This document shows positions 49,809 through 58,664 of a DNA stretch of 64,000 nucleotides, piece by piece. How positions within the stretch are numbered: the stretch's first letter is position 1; every line of letters starts with the position of its first letter. The stretch is taken from positions 1-64,000 of the forward strand of contig CAYHFW010000010.1 of the NCBI GenBank assembly GCA_964355975.1, written 5' to 3'. Below the pieces are notes generated by a model that was not told the origin of the DNA, did not search any database, and worked only from the letters and a program-made list of their open reading frames with translations. This DNA is from F1-60-MAGs104 sp964355975 (GTDB lineage Bacteria > Planctomycetota > Phycisphaerae > Phycisphaerales > SM1A02). The position numbers were made by a program, and so were the translations under genes.

Positions 49809-52343
49809 TCATCCCCACGCTGCCAAGAGCGCGGCGAGGTCAGATCCACCGACCACGCCATTGCCATCGATGTCCGCGGCGGCATTCGAACTTCCCCAGG
49901 CGGCGAGCAGCGTTGTGAGATCGAGTCCGTCGACGCGACCATCGCCATTGAGATCGGGTGAGCGCGGTCCCTCGCATGCATCGAGTTCGAAGTTCATGTT
50001 TGCGTCGAGCGTTGATGCGCCGATCTGTGCGAAGCCATCCGCGCCAACTGCATCGACTCTGTAAATGCGGTAGGTGCGCAAGTAGTACCCATCACTGAGC
50101 CGGTGGCCGTGCACCGCCGCGTTTGAACCCGATGCAAGAGCGAACACGACACCTGGGTTTTGCCGCGAAGTCATGAGCGATTGAGGATCGGTGAGCGCGA
50201 CAGTGACACCCGCATTGGGCCCAAGATCGAAGCGACCCAAAGACGATCCAGTGGGCGAGAACGCGACGATCGAATCGCTCGCGCGGTCGGTGACGAGCAC
50301 GCGTCCATCGCTCGCAACAAGGATGTCGGTTGGATCAGCGCCCGTTGCGAGCGATGCAAAGAGAACGGGAGTGCCGCCATCGTTCGCGCGCACAATCGTG
50401 CCGTTCGCGTAGAGGGCCAGAACTGCCGAACCCTGCCGAACGAATGAGCGAGGGGATGACCCCGCCGCAAGTTGCACGACCGTGCCGAGTGATGCGCCGT
50501 CGGCAATTCTCCACCGTGTGATGCGCGCGTTGGTCGCGTCGAGCACATCGCACGCTGCGTTCGCGCCCGAGGTTCCGGCGGCGATGCGCAGTTTCTGCGC
50601 GAGAGGGAATCCACTGGTCGGCAGTGTGAGGCGAGTGAACTGCGCGCTCGCGCGGTTGAAGCGATAGAGCGCCGAACCGGTCTCTGTTGCTGCCGCAACC
50701 AAGAGAGTGCCATCGTCGGCGCTTTCGATCGCTGTGAAAATCTGTGCCCCTGCAGCAGCGCCATCGATCACCCGTCGCTGCACGCCCGAACGCCCATCGA
50801 GTTCGATCAGTTTCGGCGGCGAAAACTGCACAGTCCACATCCCGAGCGCCCCCGCAAGATCGGTGGGATCAGCGATTCCATTGTTGTTGCAATCTTCGCA
50901 TGAGTCAATCAGTCCGTCGCGGTCGAGATCGCGTGCGACATTCACGATGAGGTCAACACCATCGGCGACTCCGTTGCCGTCGCAGTCGAGTTGGCAACTG
51001 TCAAGCACAAAGTTGCCGTCGGCGTCTGCATTCGCATTCGCGGCGATGTCGGCGAGGTCTGGAACACCATTGCTGTTGCAATCGACGTCGCACGCATCGG
51101 GTCGACCGTTGAGATCGAGATCGCTCGCGCCAAGCGCAATCTCGACGGGATCGAGCATCCCATCGCCATCGCAATCTTGGCAGCCATCTGGAATGCCGTC
51201 GCCATTCGTATCAGGGGCACCACTGGCAATCTCTTGCGCATCATCGACTCCGTTGCCGTTGCAATCACTCTCAAGACACGACGCGTTTGGGACGACCCAT
51301 CCAACGACTGCCTCGGCGGTGCCTCGGTGAAATCGCAAGTCGACATTTGATGTCGCGCCTGAAACGACATGGCAGTAGCTCATGATCGTTCCGCGCTGCA
51401 CGCCCCCCGAAGCACATGTGTCGATGCCATAGTCATGCGTGTGATACGTACCGAGATTGTGCCCAATCTCGTGCGTCGAGACGATGATGTCCCAATTGCC
51501 TGGATTCGTCGCTGTCGCATCGGCGAATGATCCGATCATGTATCCCGAGACTGAGTAGCCATGATCCTGACATGCCGCGTTGAGCCACGCGACACCGCCG
51601 TATGGAAGGTTGCGCCGTCCAGTGAGCAACTGCGCAAGGTCGCGCTCGACCGCAGTTTGGTTTGTGTTCCACTCAGTGCGAAATGGGTTCAGCGGGTCTG
51701 GCTCGTTGTAAAGATCGTCTGCGCTCTCGAAGAGTCGGATGTAGTTCAAGCGAAGGCGTACATTGCAGTCGCGCTCGAGGATGAAACTGTTTGCGCCGTA
51801 GAGCGCCGTGATGTAGTCGCTCGCAGCGATCGGCGATGAAAACATCGATACGAATTCATAGTCCGCATCGACAGCGAGTTCGACGACGCGCGGCAAGGTC
51901 GCAAGGGCAACGCCTGTGAGTGCTCCTCCTGCAACCGACCCATCGTCGTTCGGATTCGCTCGCACTGCGCAGAGGTTTTCGATCGGTGGGGCGGATGGTC
52001 GTCCCTCACGCTCGAAGTGCCAGGGGCCAGGTTGCAAGCCAGCCCCACCGCAGACGGAACCCGTCAACACGAGACGGGACGAACCTGACTCGATCCATCC
52101 AATGCCGCCGCAAGGACTGAACGCCAAGAAGCCGCTCCAGACGCCATCGAGCGAATGCGCCTTCCAGAGTTCGACGCGTGCCGAATCGAGCGGCGCAGCA
52201 GACTCTGTTGCGCCCGCGCAATGCGTGACCGTTGCATCATCTGCGATGAGCGCAATGCGTTCGAGTTGCAAAGCAAGCGGCGAGCCATTTGCGTCGAGCG
52301 TGAGAATGCGTGCGCCGGCAATTGTGAGTGGGAGGATCAACAT
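49809..52343 (-). CDS. M12-like zinc metalloprotease with calcium-binding repeats and GC-type dockerin
   Basis: An 844-aa protein. Domain order: an N-terminal beta region (about 15-140), a reprolysin/M12B-like domain (about 150-360) with zinc motif HEIGHNLGTYH (about 291-301) and Met-turn IMSYC, then six or more EF-hand/thrombospondin-type-3-like repeats (about 365-500, DCNGNGVDD, DTNGDGIPDG). A beta-propeller-like part follows (about 510-770) and a C-terminal GC-type dockerin (about 790-844). ATG 52343 is preferred because earlier in-frame starts (52370, 52439) run under the divergent gene. No clean signal peptide is seen at any start, which is odd for an exported protease. Confidence 0.85.
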   Translation of the reverse strand: MLILPLTIAGARILTLDANGSPLALQLERIALIADDATVTHCAGATESAAPLDSARVELWKAHSLDGVWSGFLAFSPCGGIGWIESGSSRLVLTGSVCGGAGLQPGPWHFEREGRPSAPPIENLCAVRANPNDDGSVAGGALTGVALATLPRVVELAVDADYEFVSMFSSPIAASDYITALYGANSFILERDCNVRLRLNYIRLFESADDLYNEPDPLNPFRTEWNTNQTAVERDLAQLLTGRRNLPYGGVAWLNAACQDHGYSVSGYMIGSFADATATNPGNWDIIVSTHEIGHNLGTYHTHDYGIDTCASGGVQRGTIMSYCHVVSGATSNVDLRFHRGTAEAVVGWVVPNASCLESDCNGNGVDDAQEIASGAPDTNGDGIPDGCQDCDGDGMLDPVEIALGASDLDLNGRPDACDVDCNSNGVPDLADIAANANADADGNFVLDSCQLDCDGNGVADGVDLIVNVARDLDRDGLIDSCEDCNNNGIADPTDLAGALGMWTVQFSPPKLIELDGRSGVQRRVIDGAAAGAQIFTAIESADDGTLLVAAATETGSALYRFNRASAQFTRLTLPTSGFPLAQKLRIAAGTSGANAACDVLDATNARITRWRIADGASLGTVVQLAAGSSPRSFVRQGSAVLALYANGTIVRANDGGTPVLFASLATGADPTDILVASDGRVLVTDRASDSIVAFSPTGSSLGRFDLGPNAGVTVALTDPQSLMTSRQNPGVVFALASGSNAAVHGHRLSDGYYLRTYRIYRVDAVGADGFAQIGASTLDANMNFELDACEGPRSPDLNGDGRVDGLDLTTLLAAWGSSNAAADIDGNGVVGGSDLAALLAAWG

Positions 52344-52399
52344 CGTGGGGCGATCGTATGCCTCGATCATGCATCCAATGGCTAGACTTCCAAATCGAG

Positions 52400-53263
52400 A
52401 TGGCGCGAATCCTCGAAAAAAGTCTGCGCCGCTCGGCACTCTTTGTCACAGTTCTCGCCTTAATCGCATGGCAAACTGACCCAGTTGCGCCGCGCGCTCG
52501 ATTCAGCGAACCGATTAAGGGAACGGCGCTCTCGATCGACCTCGTTCCTGTTGCGTCGGCGGAGGGCGCGCCGCTGATCTGGATGAGCCGCACCGAGATT
52601 CCGTGGGAAGTGCTCGACGTGTGCATCTATGGCTTCGACAAGAAGGATGGCAAGAGCGATCCCGAGAGCGCAGATGCAGTCACGCGACCCACCAAGCCAT
52701 ACATCGCTACCGACCGCGGATTCGGGCACGCGGGATGGCCGGCGAATTCAGTGAGCTTTCAAAATGCCAAAGCATTCTGCCTCTGGCTTTCAGCGAAGAC
52801 TGGCAAGCACTACCGATTGCCAACCCACGCGGAATGGGCGCTCACATGTGAGAAATCTGGTGTTGCTCGTGAGAGCCTCGCAGACTTTGCGTGGTTCGAT
52901 GAGAACAGTGGCGGCACGACACACAAGATTGGATCGAAGAAGGCAGACGCACAAGGCGTGCACGACCTCTACGGAAATCTTGCCGAGTGGTGCGTCATGC
53001 CCGATGGAAGTGGTGCGGTCGTTGGCGGGTCGTACCGCGAAGCGCGCGACGAAATCTCTTGCGCCGACATGGAACGCGACACACCCAATTGGAATCTGAC
53101 AGATCCACAACTTCCGCGCAGCATCTGGTGGCTTGCTGACGCGGGCTGGATCGGATTTCGCGTCGTCTGCGATTCGACGCCGCAACCCGCGCCGCAACCG
53201 CCACAACAACGACCACCGACATCGTCACCTCAACCCACCCAACAACCAAAGGCAACACCATGA
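52400..53263 (+). CDS. exported formylglycine-generating enzyme (SUMF1)-like protein
   Basis: A 287-aa protein. ATG 52400 gives a hydrophobic N-terminal segment (LFVTVLALIAW, about 14-24). The FGE/SUMF1 domain (about 45-255) has AKAFCLWLSAKTGKHYRLPTH, VHDLYGNLAEWC and a C-terminal WIGFRVVCD. The tail is Pro/Gln-rich. Family members either activate sulfatases through formylglycine or act as C-type-lectin-like binding domains; the copper-binding Cys pair of true FGEs is not obvious, so a binding role is equally likely. It overlaps the next gene by ATGA. Confidence 0.8.
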   Translation: MARILEKSLRRSALFVTVLALIAWQTDPVAPRARFSEPIKGTALSIDLVPVASAEGAPLIWMSRTEIPWEVLDVCIYGFDKKDGKSDPESADAVTRPTKPYIATDRGFGHAGWPANSVSFQNAKAFCLWLSAKTGKHYRLPTHAEWALTCEKSGVARESLADFAWFDENSGGTTHKIGSKKADAQGVHDLYGNLAEWCVMPDGSGAVVGGSYREARDEISCADMERDTPNWNLTDPQLPRSIWWLADAGWIGFRVVCDSTPQPAPQPPQQRPPTSSPQPTQQPKATP

Positions 53264-54570
53264 ACCTTGCACACACTTCGCGCAGAACCTTCGTGAAATC
53301 AGCGGCAATTGCGTCTGGAGCGGTCCTGCTTCAACCCGCGTTTGGCGGGGCGAACAGCGTGCGCGATGGGCAGATCAAAGTGGGGCTCATTGGCTGCGGA
53401 GGGCGCGGCACGGGCGCGGCGGCACAGGCACTCGCGGCGGACAAAGGCGTCGTGATTTGGGCGATGGCAGACGCTTTTCAAGATCGACTCGACAGCAGTC
53501 TCGCCAATCTGGCCAAGAGCGAGAGCAGCGACCGAGTGCAAGTGCCACTCGATCGTCAGTTCATCGGAGTCGATGCAATCGACAAGGTGTTGCCGCTCGT
53601 CGACGTTGTCTTGCTCTGTTCGACGCCGTCGTTTCGTCCAGCGCAATTGGCGAAGGCCGTCGCAGCGGGCAAGAACATTTTTTGCGAGAAGCCAGTCTGT
53701 GTCGACTCGGTCGGCTACAGATCGGTGCAAGAAAGTGTCAAGGCGGCGCGCGCGAAAAACCTCTCGATCGTGAGTGGATTCTGCTGGCGAAGCTCGAGCC
53801 CTGAGCGCGCGATGGTCGGCGAGATTCATGGTGGACGCCTCGGCGAAGTCGTCGGCATCACTGCGACCTATCTCACATCGCCACTCGGAACAAGACCGCG
53901 TCAGCCCGGCTGGAGCGATTTTGATTTTCAACTTCGCAACTGGCAGCACTTCAATTGGCTCTCGGGCGATCACATTGTCGAGCAGGCGGTGCACTCAATC
54001 GACAAGATCAACTGGGTGATGGGTGGGCGCCATCCGCTCAAGTGCACGGCCATGGGAAGTCGCTTCTGCCGCGAGGACAAGCCAGAATTCGGCGATATCT
54101 ACGACAATTTCACGGTGGTCTACGAGTACGAGAACGGACCTCGTGCCACGATGATCGCACGACAGCAACCCAATTGTTACAACGACAACACCGACTGGAT
54201 CACAGGCACGAAGGGTTATGGATGGATCAACGGTTGGGCGCCAACCCACTGGATCAAGGACTACGCGGGCAAGACGCTTTGGGCCTATCCCAAAGATGGT
54301 CCAACGCCAAACATGTATCAAGTCGAACATGACACGTTGTTCAAGTCGATTCGCGATGGACGATCGATCAACGAGGGAGAGTTCATGGCAGACTCGTGCT
54401 TGATGGCAATCATGGGACGGATGTCCGCGTACACCGGTCGGCAAGTGACATGGGAAGAGGCAGCGACAGGCAGCGAAGATCTCACCCCAGCATCGTTTGC
54501 CGATCCAATGCCTGTTGGGAAGGCTCCCCACCCAGGCAGTTCAACAACGGGCGCAGCAACAACGTCATGA
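53260..54570 (+). CDS. Tat-exported Gfo/Idh/MocA-family oxidoreductase (first copy)
   Basis: A 436-aa protein. The Tat signal SRRTFVKSAAIASGAVLL (about 7-24) is followed by the Rossmann start IKVGLIGCGGRGTGAA (about 39-54). The family motif EKPVCVD is near 145-151. Then comes a C-terminal alpha/beta domain with WLSGDHIVEQAVHSIDKINW, where the conserved His and Asp lie. ATG 53260 overlaps the FGE-like stop. The protein probably oxidises or reduces a sugar-like substrate in the periplasm; the substrate is unknown. It overlaps a paralogue downstream by ATGA. Confidence 0.88.
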   Translation: MNLAHTSRRTFVKSAAIASGAVLLQPAFGGANSVRDGQIKVGLIGCGGRGTGAAAQALAADKGVVIWAMADAFQDRLDSSLANLAKSESSDRVQVPLDRQFIGVDAIDKVLPLVDVVLLCSTPSFRPAQLAKAVAAGKNIFCEKPVCVDSVGYRSVQESVKAARAKNLSIVSGFCWRSSSPERAMVGEIHGGRLGEVVGITATYLTSPLGTRPRQPGWSDFDFQLRNWQHFNWLSGDHIVEQAVHSIDKINWVMGGRHPLKCTAMGSRFCREDKPEFGDIYDNFTVVYEYENGPRATMIARQQPNCYNDNTDWITGTKGYGWINGWAPTHWIKDYAGKTLWAYPKDGPTPNMYQVEHDTLFKSIRDGRSINEGEFMADSCLMAIMGRMSAYTGRQVTWEEAATGSEDLTPASFADPMPVGKAPHPGSSTTGAATTS

Positions 54571-55895
54571 TGCCGCGAGGGATTGACCGCCGAACATTTG
54601 TGAAGTCGACCGCTGCGACGCTGGTTGCAGCGAGTGCGCTCGGCGGATTGTCAGCCAGCGCGCACGCTGCGCGCAGAGTCGCAGCGCGTGGGCGGCGAGA
54701 GATTCGTGTCGGAGTCATCGGTTGCGGCGGTCGCGGCACAGGAGCGGCAGGCAATGCGCTCGAAGCGTCGCCCGATGTACGAGTCGTCGCACTCGGCGAT
54801 CTCTTTGCCGAGCGCATCGCAAAGGCGCAAACGTCGCTCGCAGGATTCGGCGACCGTGCAAAAGTCGCTCCGGCAGCGTGTTTTACGGGGTTTGATGCCT
54901 ACCAAGGTGTCATTGCGGTGCCGTGCGACTATGTGATTCTGGCAACGCCTCCTGGATTTCGACCGATTCACTTTTCTGCAGCGATCGCTGCGGGGCGAAA
55001 CGTATTCGTCGAAAAACCAGTCGCGGTCGATCCAACGGGCATTCGAACGATGATCGCCGCATCAGCAGAGGTCGATGCAAAGGGACTGCACGTCGTTGCT
55101 GGGACGCAGCGCCGGTATGAATGGTCGTACCTCGAAGCGATGCAACGAATCAAGAACGGTGCGATTGGACGAGTCGTCGCCGCGCGGGTCTTCTGGAACA
55201 TGGGAACGCTGTGGAACATTCGCCCCGACCCTGCGCGCACTGATGTCGAGAATCAGATTCGCAACTGGCTCTATCACACATGGCTCTCGGGCGATCACAT
55301 TGTCGAGCAGCACGTTCACAACATCGATATCGCCAATTGGGCGATGGGTTCGCATCCACTGAAGTGCATTGCAGTCGGCGGACGGCAAGTGCGCACGGAC
55401 ACGCACGAGTTCGGTCATGTGTTCGATCACTTCGCGGTCGACTTCGAATATGGGCCAGCAGAGGGATCGACTGAACCACGCTTCGCACTCAGTATGGCGC
55501 GGCAACAGGATGGCACTGCGGGGCGAGTTGAAGAGGTGATCTACGGGGCGAGTGGTGTTGCGCACCTCACTTCTGGTTCTGCCAGAATCACCGCTGAATC
55601 TGAGCAAAACGCGTGGGCGTTCAAGGGCCCGAACAACAACCCTTATGTGCAAGAGCACGTGGCTCTGCAGAGAGCGATTGTCGAATCACTGCCGCTCAAT
55701 GAGACAAAGCAAGTTGCCGAGAGCACGATGAGCGCGATCATGGGGCGGATGGCCGCATACAGCGGCGCAGAGGTCACCTGGGAGTCTGCGATGGCGAGTC
55801 CGATGAATCTGATGCCGCCTTCACTTCAGTTTGGACCTCTGCCGCAGGCACCCGTTGCGATTCCTGGATCGACTGCCAACCCGGCGTCGCAGTAA
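54567..55895 (+). CDS. Tat-exported Gfo/Idh/MocA-family oxidoreductase (second copy)
   Basis: A 442-aa paralogue of the preceding protein with its own Tat signal (DRRTFVKSTAATLVAASALG, about 7-26). The Rossmann motif VGVIGCGGRGTGAAGNAL (about 48-65) and EKPVAVD (about 150-156) are conserved, as is WLSGDHIVEQHVHNIDIANW. The two copies share the whole domain layout, so they arose by duplication and may form a heterodimer or work in sequence. ATG 54567 overlaps the upstream stop. The 3' end overlaps the convergent apbE gene by 122 bases. Confidence 0.87.
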   Translation: MMPRGIDRRTFVKSTAATLVAASALGGLSASAHAARRVAARGRREIRVGVIGCGGRGTGAAGNALEASPDVRVVALGDLFAERIAKAQTSLAGFGDRAKVAPAACFTGFDAYQGVIAVPCDYVILATPPGFRPIHFSAAIAAGRNVFVEKPVAVDPTGIRTMIAASAEVDAKGLHVVAGTQRRYEWSYLEAMQRIKNGAIGRVVAARVFWNMGTLWNIRPDPARTDVENQIRNWLYHTWLSGDHIVEQHVHNIDIANWAMGSHPLKCIAVGGRQVRTDTHEFGHVFDHFAVDFEYGPAEGSTEPRFALSMARQQDGTAGRVEEVIYGASGVAHLTSGSARITAESEQNAWAFKGPNNNPYVQEHVALQRAIVESLPLNETKQVAESTMSAIMGRMAAYSGAEVTWESAMASPMNLMPPSLQFGPLPQAPVAIPGSTANPASQ

Positions 55896-56874
55896 TCGTC
55901 ACAGCGCGTTGCGCGCTCTGCGACCTCTCATCGAGCGGGGATGCGCCAAGTTCAGCGATCCGCGCCTCGAATGGTCCAAGCTTCTCGACGAGCCGCGCAT
56001 GTTGCGAGAGCAGGGCGTTGCCGTCGACGCACAGTGCCGTCGCAAGCGCGTCAGCGACCGCTCCACTTCGACTCACCACGGTCGCTGCGATACGACGCGT
56101 GACGGCGCGACCTGTGCGTGGATCGTAGATGTGCGCGTATCGCACTCCATGCACATCGAGGTACTGCGATGCATCGCCACTCGTCGAGATCGATGCATTG
56201 CACAAGCGCAGCGAGGTTGGGTCGGGCACCCCAAGTTGTGGGTCAACCTGAATCGACCATCCTGCACTTTCGGGTGGAGCGTCGCCGCACGCGATATCGC
56301 CGGCGATTGCGCAGAGGGCGTGGTTCAATCCAGCGCCGCGCAGAGAGTCGACAGCGGATTGCGCCGCAAAACCTTTGCCAATGCCGCCGAAATCGAGGCG
56401 CATTCCTGTACAGGCGAAGGTCAGGCGCGGTGGAGTTCGGTCAACCGTGAGCTGCGCAAATCCGCACTGCGCTCGGGCCGCAGCGATCGCATCATCTGAG
56501 GGAAGCAGTTGTGTTCGTCGCGCCTCGCGCCAGACGTGGCTCAGCGCGCCAGTCGTGACATCGAACGCGCCAGCCGTCGCGCGCGAGATCTCAAGTGCGT
56601 GCGAAATCGCTGCAGCAAGGTCAGCGCTGATCACGGTTGCGCTCTGCGCTGTGCGCGGAAGTCGGTTGACCTCAGAGGAGTGCACATAGTCGCTCAGTAC
56701 TTCGTCAAGCGCGTGCACACGACCAAAGGCGCCGCGGGCGGCAGCAACAGCGACACTCTCCGATGGTGCGAAAACCTCGATGCGCACATCGCACCCCATG
56801 GCGATCTCGTGGAATGAGTAGCGCGTGAGTTGCTCAGAGTCGAGCATCAGAAGCAGTGCGAGCGCGCAGAGCAT
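55774..56874 (-). CDS. apbE: FAD:protein FMN transferase (ApbE family)
   Basis: A 366-aa flavinylating enzyme that attaches FMN to threonine of target proteins such as RnfG/NqrC. An N-terminal hydrophobic segment (LCALALLLML) is probably a signal or anchor. Family signals: RYSFHEIAMGCDVRIEVF (about 18-35), GAFDVTTGALSHVWRE, MRLDFGGIGKGFAAQSAV, VHGVRYAHIYDPRTG and the C-terminal ALATALCV. ATG 56874 starts 7 bases after the upstream HD-GYP gene. The last ~40 residues are Ser/Pro-rich and read from DNA shared with the convergent Gfo/Idh gene. Confidence 0.9.
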   Translation of the reverse strand: MLCALALLLMLDSEQLTRYSFHEIAMGCDVRIEVFAPSESVAVAAARGAFGRVHALDEVLSDYVHSSEVNRLPRTAQSATVISADLAAAISHALEISRATAGAFDVTTGALSHVWREARRTQLLPSDDAIAAARAQCGFAQLTVDRTPPRLTFACTGMRLDFGGIGKGFAAQSAVDSLRGAGLNHALCAIAGDIACGDAPPESAGWSIQVDPQLGVPDPTSLRLCNASISTSGDASQYLDVHGVRYAHIYDPRTGRAVTRRIAATVVSRSGAVADALATALCVDGNALLSQHARLVEKLGPFEARIAELGASPLDERSQSAQRAVTITATPGWQSIQESQRVPAAEVQTEVKAASDSSDSPSQTPR

Positions 56875-56881
56875 TCCCAAA

Positions 56882-58639
56882 TCACTCGGGCGTCCCGACC
56901 GGCAGGTCGGGATTGCCATCGCGAATGCTTCGAACGTCTTCGAGGCGCGCAAAGAGAATGTCAACGAGCTCGGGATCGAAGTGCTGCGCCGACTCAGATT
57001 GAATCAGTTCAAGCACGCGATGCTCTGGCCACGCCTCTTTGTAGGAGCGACGGCTGCTCAACGCGTCAAAAACGTCGGCAAGTCCGACGATTCGTGCGAA
57101 AAGCGGAATCTCCTCACCGCGCCGTCCGCGCTTGATTCCATTCTCAACGATGCCGGGATACCCCTCGCCGTTCCAGCGCTCGTGGTGCAACAGCGCAACT
57201 TCGCGTGCGGCGTCATCAAAGTCTGAGGGAGAATCGCGAAAGAAATCTGCGCCGATCTGCGCGTGCCGCTTGATCTCCTCGAACTCGTGCGCTTCGAGTT
57301 TGCCCGCCTTCTTGAGAATCGAGTCAGAGACTCCGATCTTTCCGACGTCATGCAACTTTGCTGCGGTGCGCAGGCGGTCGCGCTGGCGTTCGAAGGACGT
57401 GCCTTCGAGTCCGCGTCGTCGTGCCCACTCTTCAAAGATCACCGCTGAATATCCCGCAACACGTTCGACGTGGCGTCCGGTCTCTGCAGGATCGCGAATC
57501 TCCGCCATGCGAATCATGCGCAAGACCGTGCTCTCGGTGAGTCGCGCACGTTGGATGGCGATCGTTGCAACGCTCGCGAAGTGTTCAACGAGTCGAATAT
57601 CAGACTCTGAAAAAGTCGTGAACTCGCGCCCATCGAGGCTGATTGGATTGATGAGTTCCATCACGCCGAGCATCTGCCCCGACTGACTCTTGAGCGGCAT
57701 TGCGAGCATCGCGCGAGTGCGATATCCCAAGACTTGATCGAACGACGAGTCGAAGCGGTAGGGGTTTTCGGCCGAGATCTGATAGCAGTCGGGAATGTGC
57801 AGATGCTGTCCAGTGAGGCAGACCCATCCCGCAAGACTTCGATCTGTAATGGGAAGCCGAAAGGTCGAAACCTGCGGCGTCTCACCCGTGCCCGTGCGCT
57901 GGGCGATCGAGTCATTGTGAAAAAATGCAAATCGCAGCGAGTCTCCCTCGCGCAAGAACACCGTGCCCGCTTCGGCGTGCACGAGATGACGGGCTTCCGA
58001 GAGGATGCGATCCATGAGCGCATGAAAATCCTGTATCTGGTTGAGTTCAATGCCGATCTGCATGAGCCCATGCACCCGCAGTTGCCATTCGAGATCATGT
58101 GGCGAATCACTCTGTTGTGCCAGTCGCAGTTTGTGCGCATCGAGCGCCCGATGCGCGGTGCGCAGTTCGCTTTGCAATGACTCGTATGCCGCAGTGCTGC
58201 GGTTGCGCCGCACGACATTGAGATAACTCATCGAATGACTGCGCACCCGCGCGACGAACTCAGCGGTGCTGACGGGGTACAGAATCAGGTCAGTCGCTCC
58301 GTGCACAAAGGCCGCTTCACGAACATCGGCCGTCGCAGCAGAGACGAGCACCATCACGGGCACTGCGCCGACCTCTGCGCTGCGGCCGAGAACATCAAGC
58401 GTTGCGATCAGATCGAAAGCAGGCTCGCGCAGATCAAGGATGATGAGTGTGGGACAAACTCGAAGCGCCTCATCGACTGCATCGTTGGCGCGCGAGCAGT
58501 GCGTGCTTGCGATGCCGCCCGCAGCGGCCAGTAGTTCGCGCAGAACGAGCGTTGCGGTGTACCCACCTCCAACAAGCAGCACGACATGTTCATCGCGCGG
58601 TATGGAGTCGAGCGGGGCGGATGGATCGATGTTCGCCAT
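56882..58639 (-). CDS. HD-GYP phosphodiesterase with GAF and pseudo-receiver domains
   Basis: A 585-aa putative cyclic-di-GMP phosphodiesterase. Domains: a receiver-like domain (about 18-140), a GAF domain (about 195-365) and an HD-GYP domain (about 380-570) with His430-Asp431 (KLHDVGKIG) and HHERWNGEGYPG (485-496). The receiver keeps an Asp at position 69 (LIILDLREP), but the acidic pair is replaced by LVGGG and the Lys by Tyr, so it is probably not phosphorylated in the usual way. ATG 58639. It precedes apbE on the same strand and follows the PIN/TRAM gene by about 25 bases. Confidence 0.9.
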   Translation of the reverse strand: MANIDPSAPLDSIPRDEHVVLLVGGGYTATLVLRELLAAAGGIASTHCSRANDAVDEALRVCPTLIILDLREPAFDLIATLDVLGRSAEVGAVPVMVLVSAATADVREAAFVHGATDLILYPVSTAEFVARVRSHSMSYLNVVRRNRSTAAYESLQSELRTAHRALDAHKLRLAQQSDSPHDLEWQLRVHGLMQIGIELNQIQDFHALMDRILSEARHLVHAEAGTVFLREGDSLRFAFFHNDSIAQRTGTGETPQVSTFRLPITDRSLAGWVCLTGQHLHIPDCYQISAENPYRFDSSFDQVLGYRTRAMLAMPLKSQSGQMLGVMELINPISLDGREFTTFSESDIRLVEHFASVATIAIQRARLTESTVLRMIRMAEIRDPAETGRHVERVAGYSAVIFEEWARRRGLEGTSFERQRDRLRTAAKLHDVGKIGVSDSILKKAGKLEAHEFEEIKRHAQIGADFFRDSPSDFDDAAREVALLHHERWNGEGYPGIVENGIKRGRRGEEIPLFARIVGLADVFDALSSRRSYKEAWPEHRVLELIQSESAQHFDPELVDILFARLEDVRSIRDGNPDLPVGTPE

Positions 58640-58664
58640 GAACTGTTCAACATCTCACGCGCGA

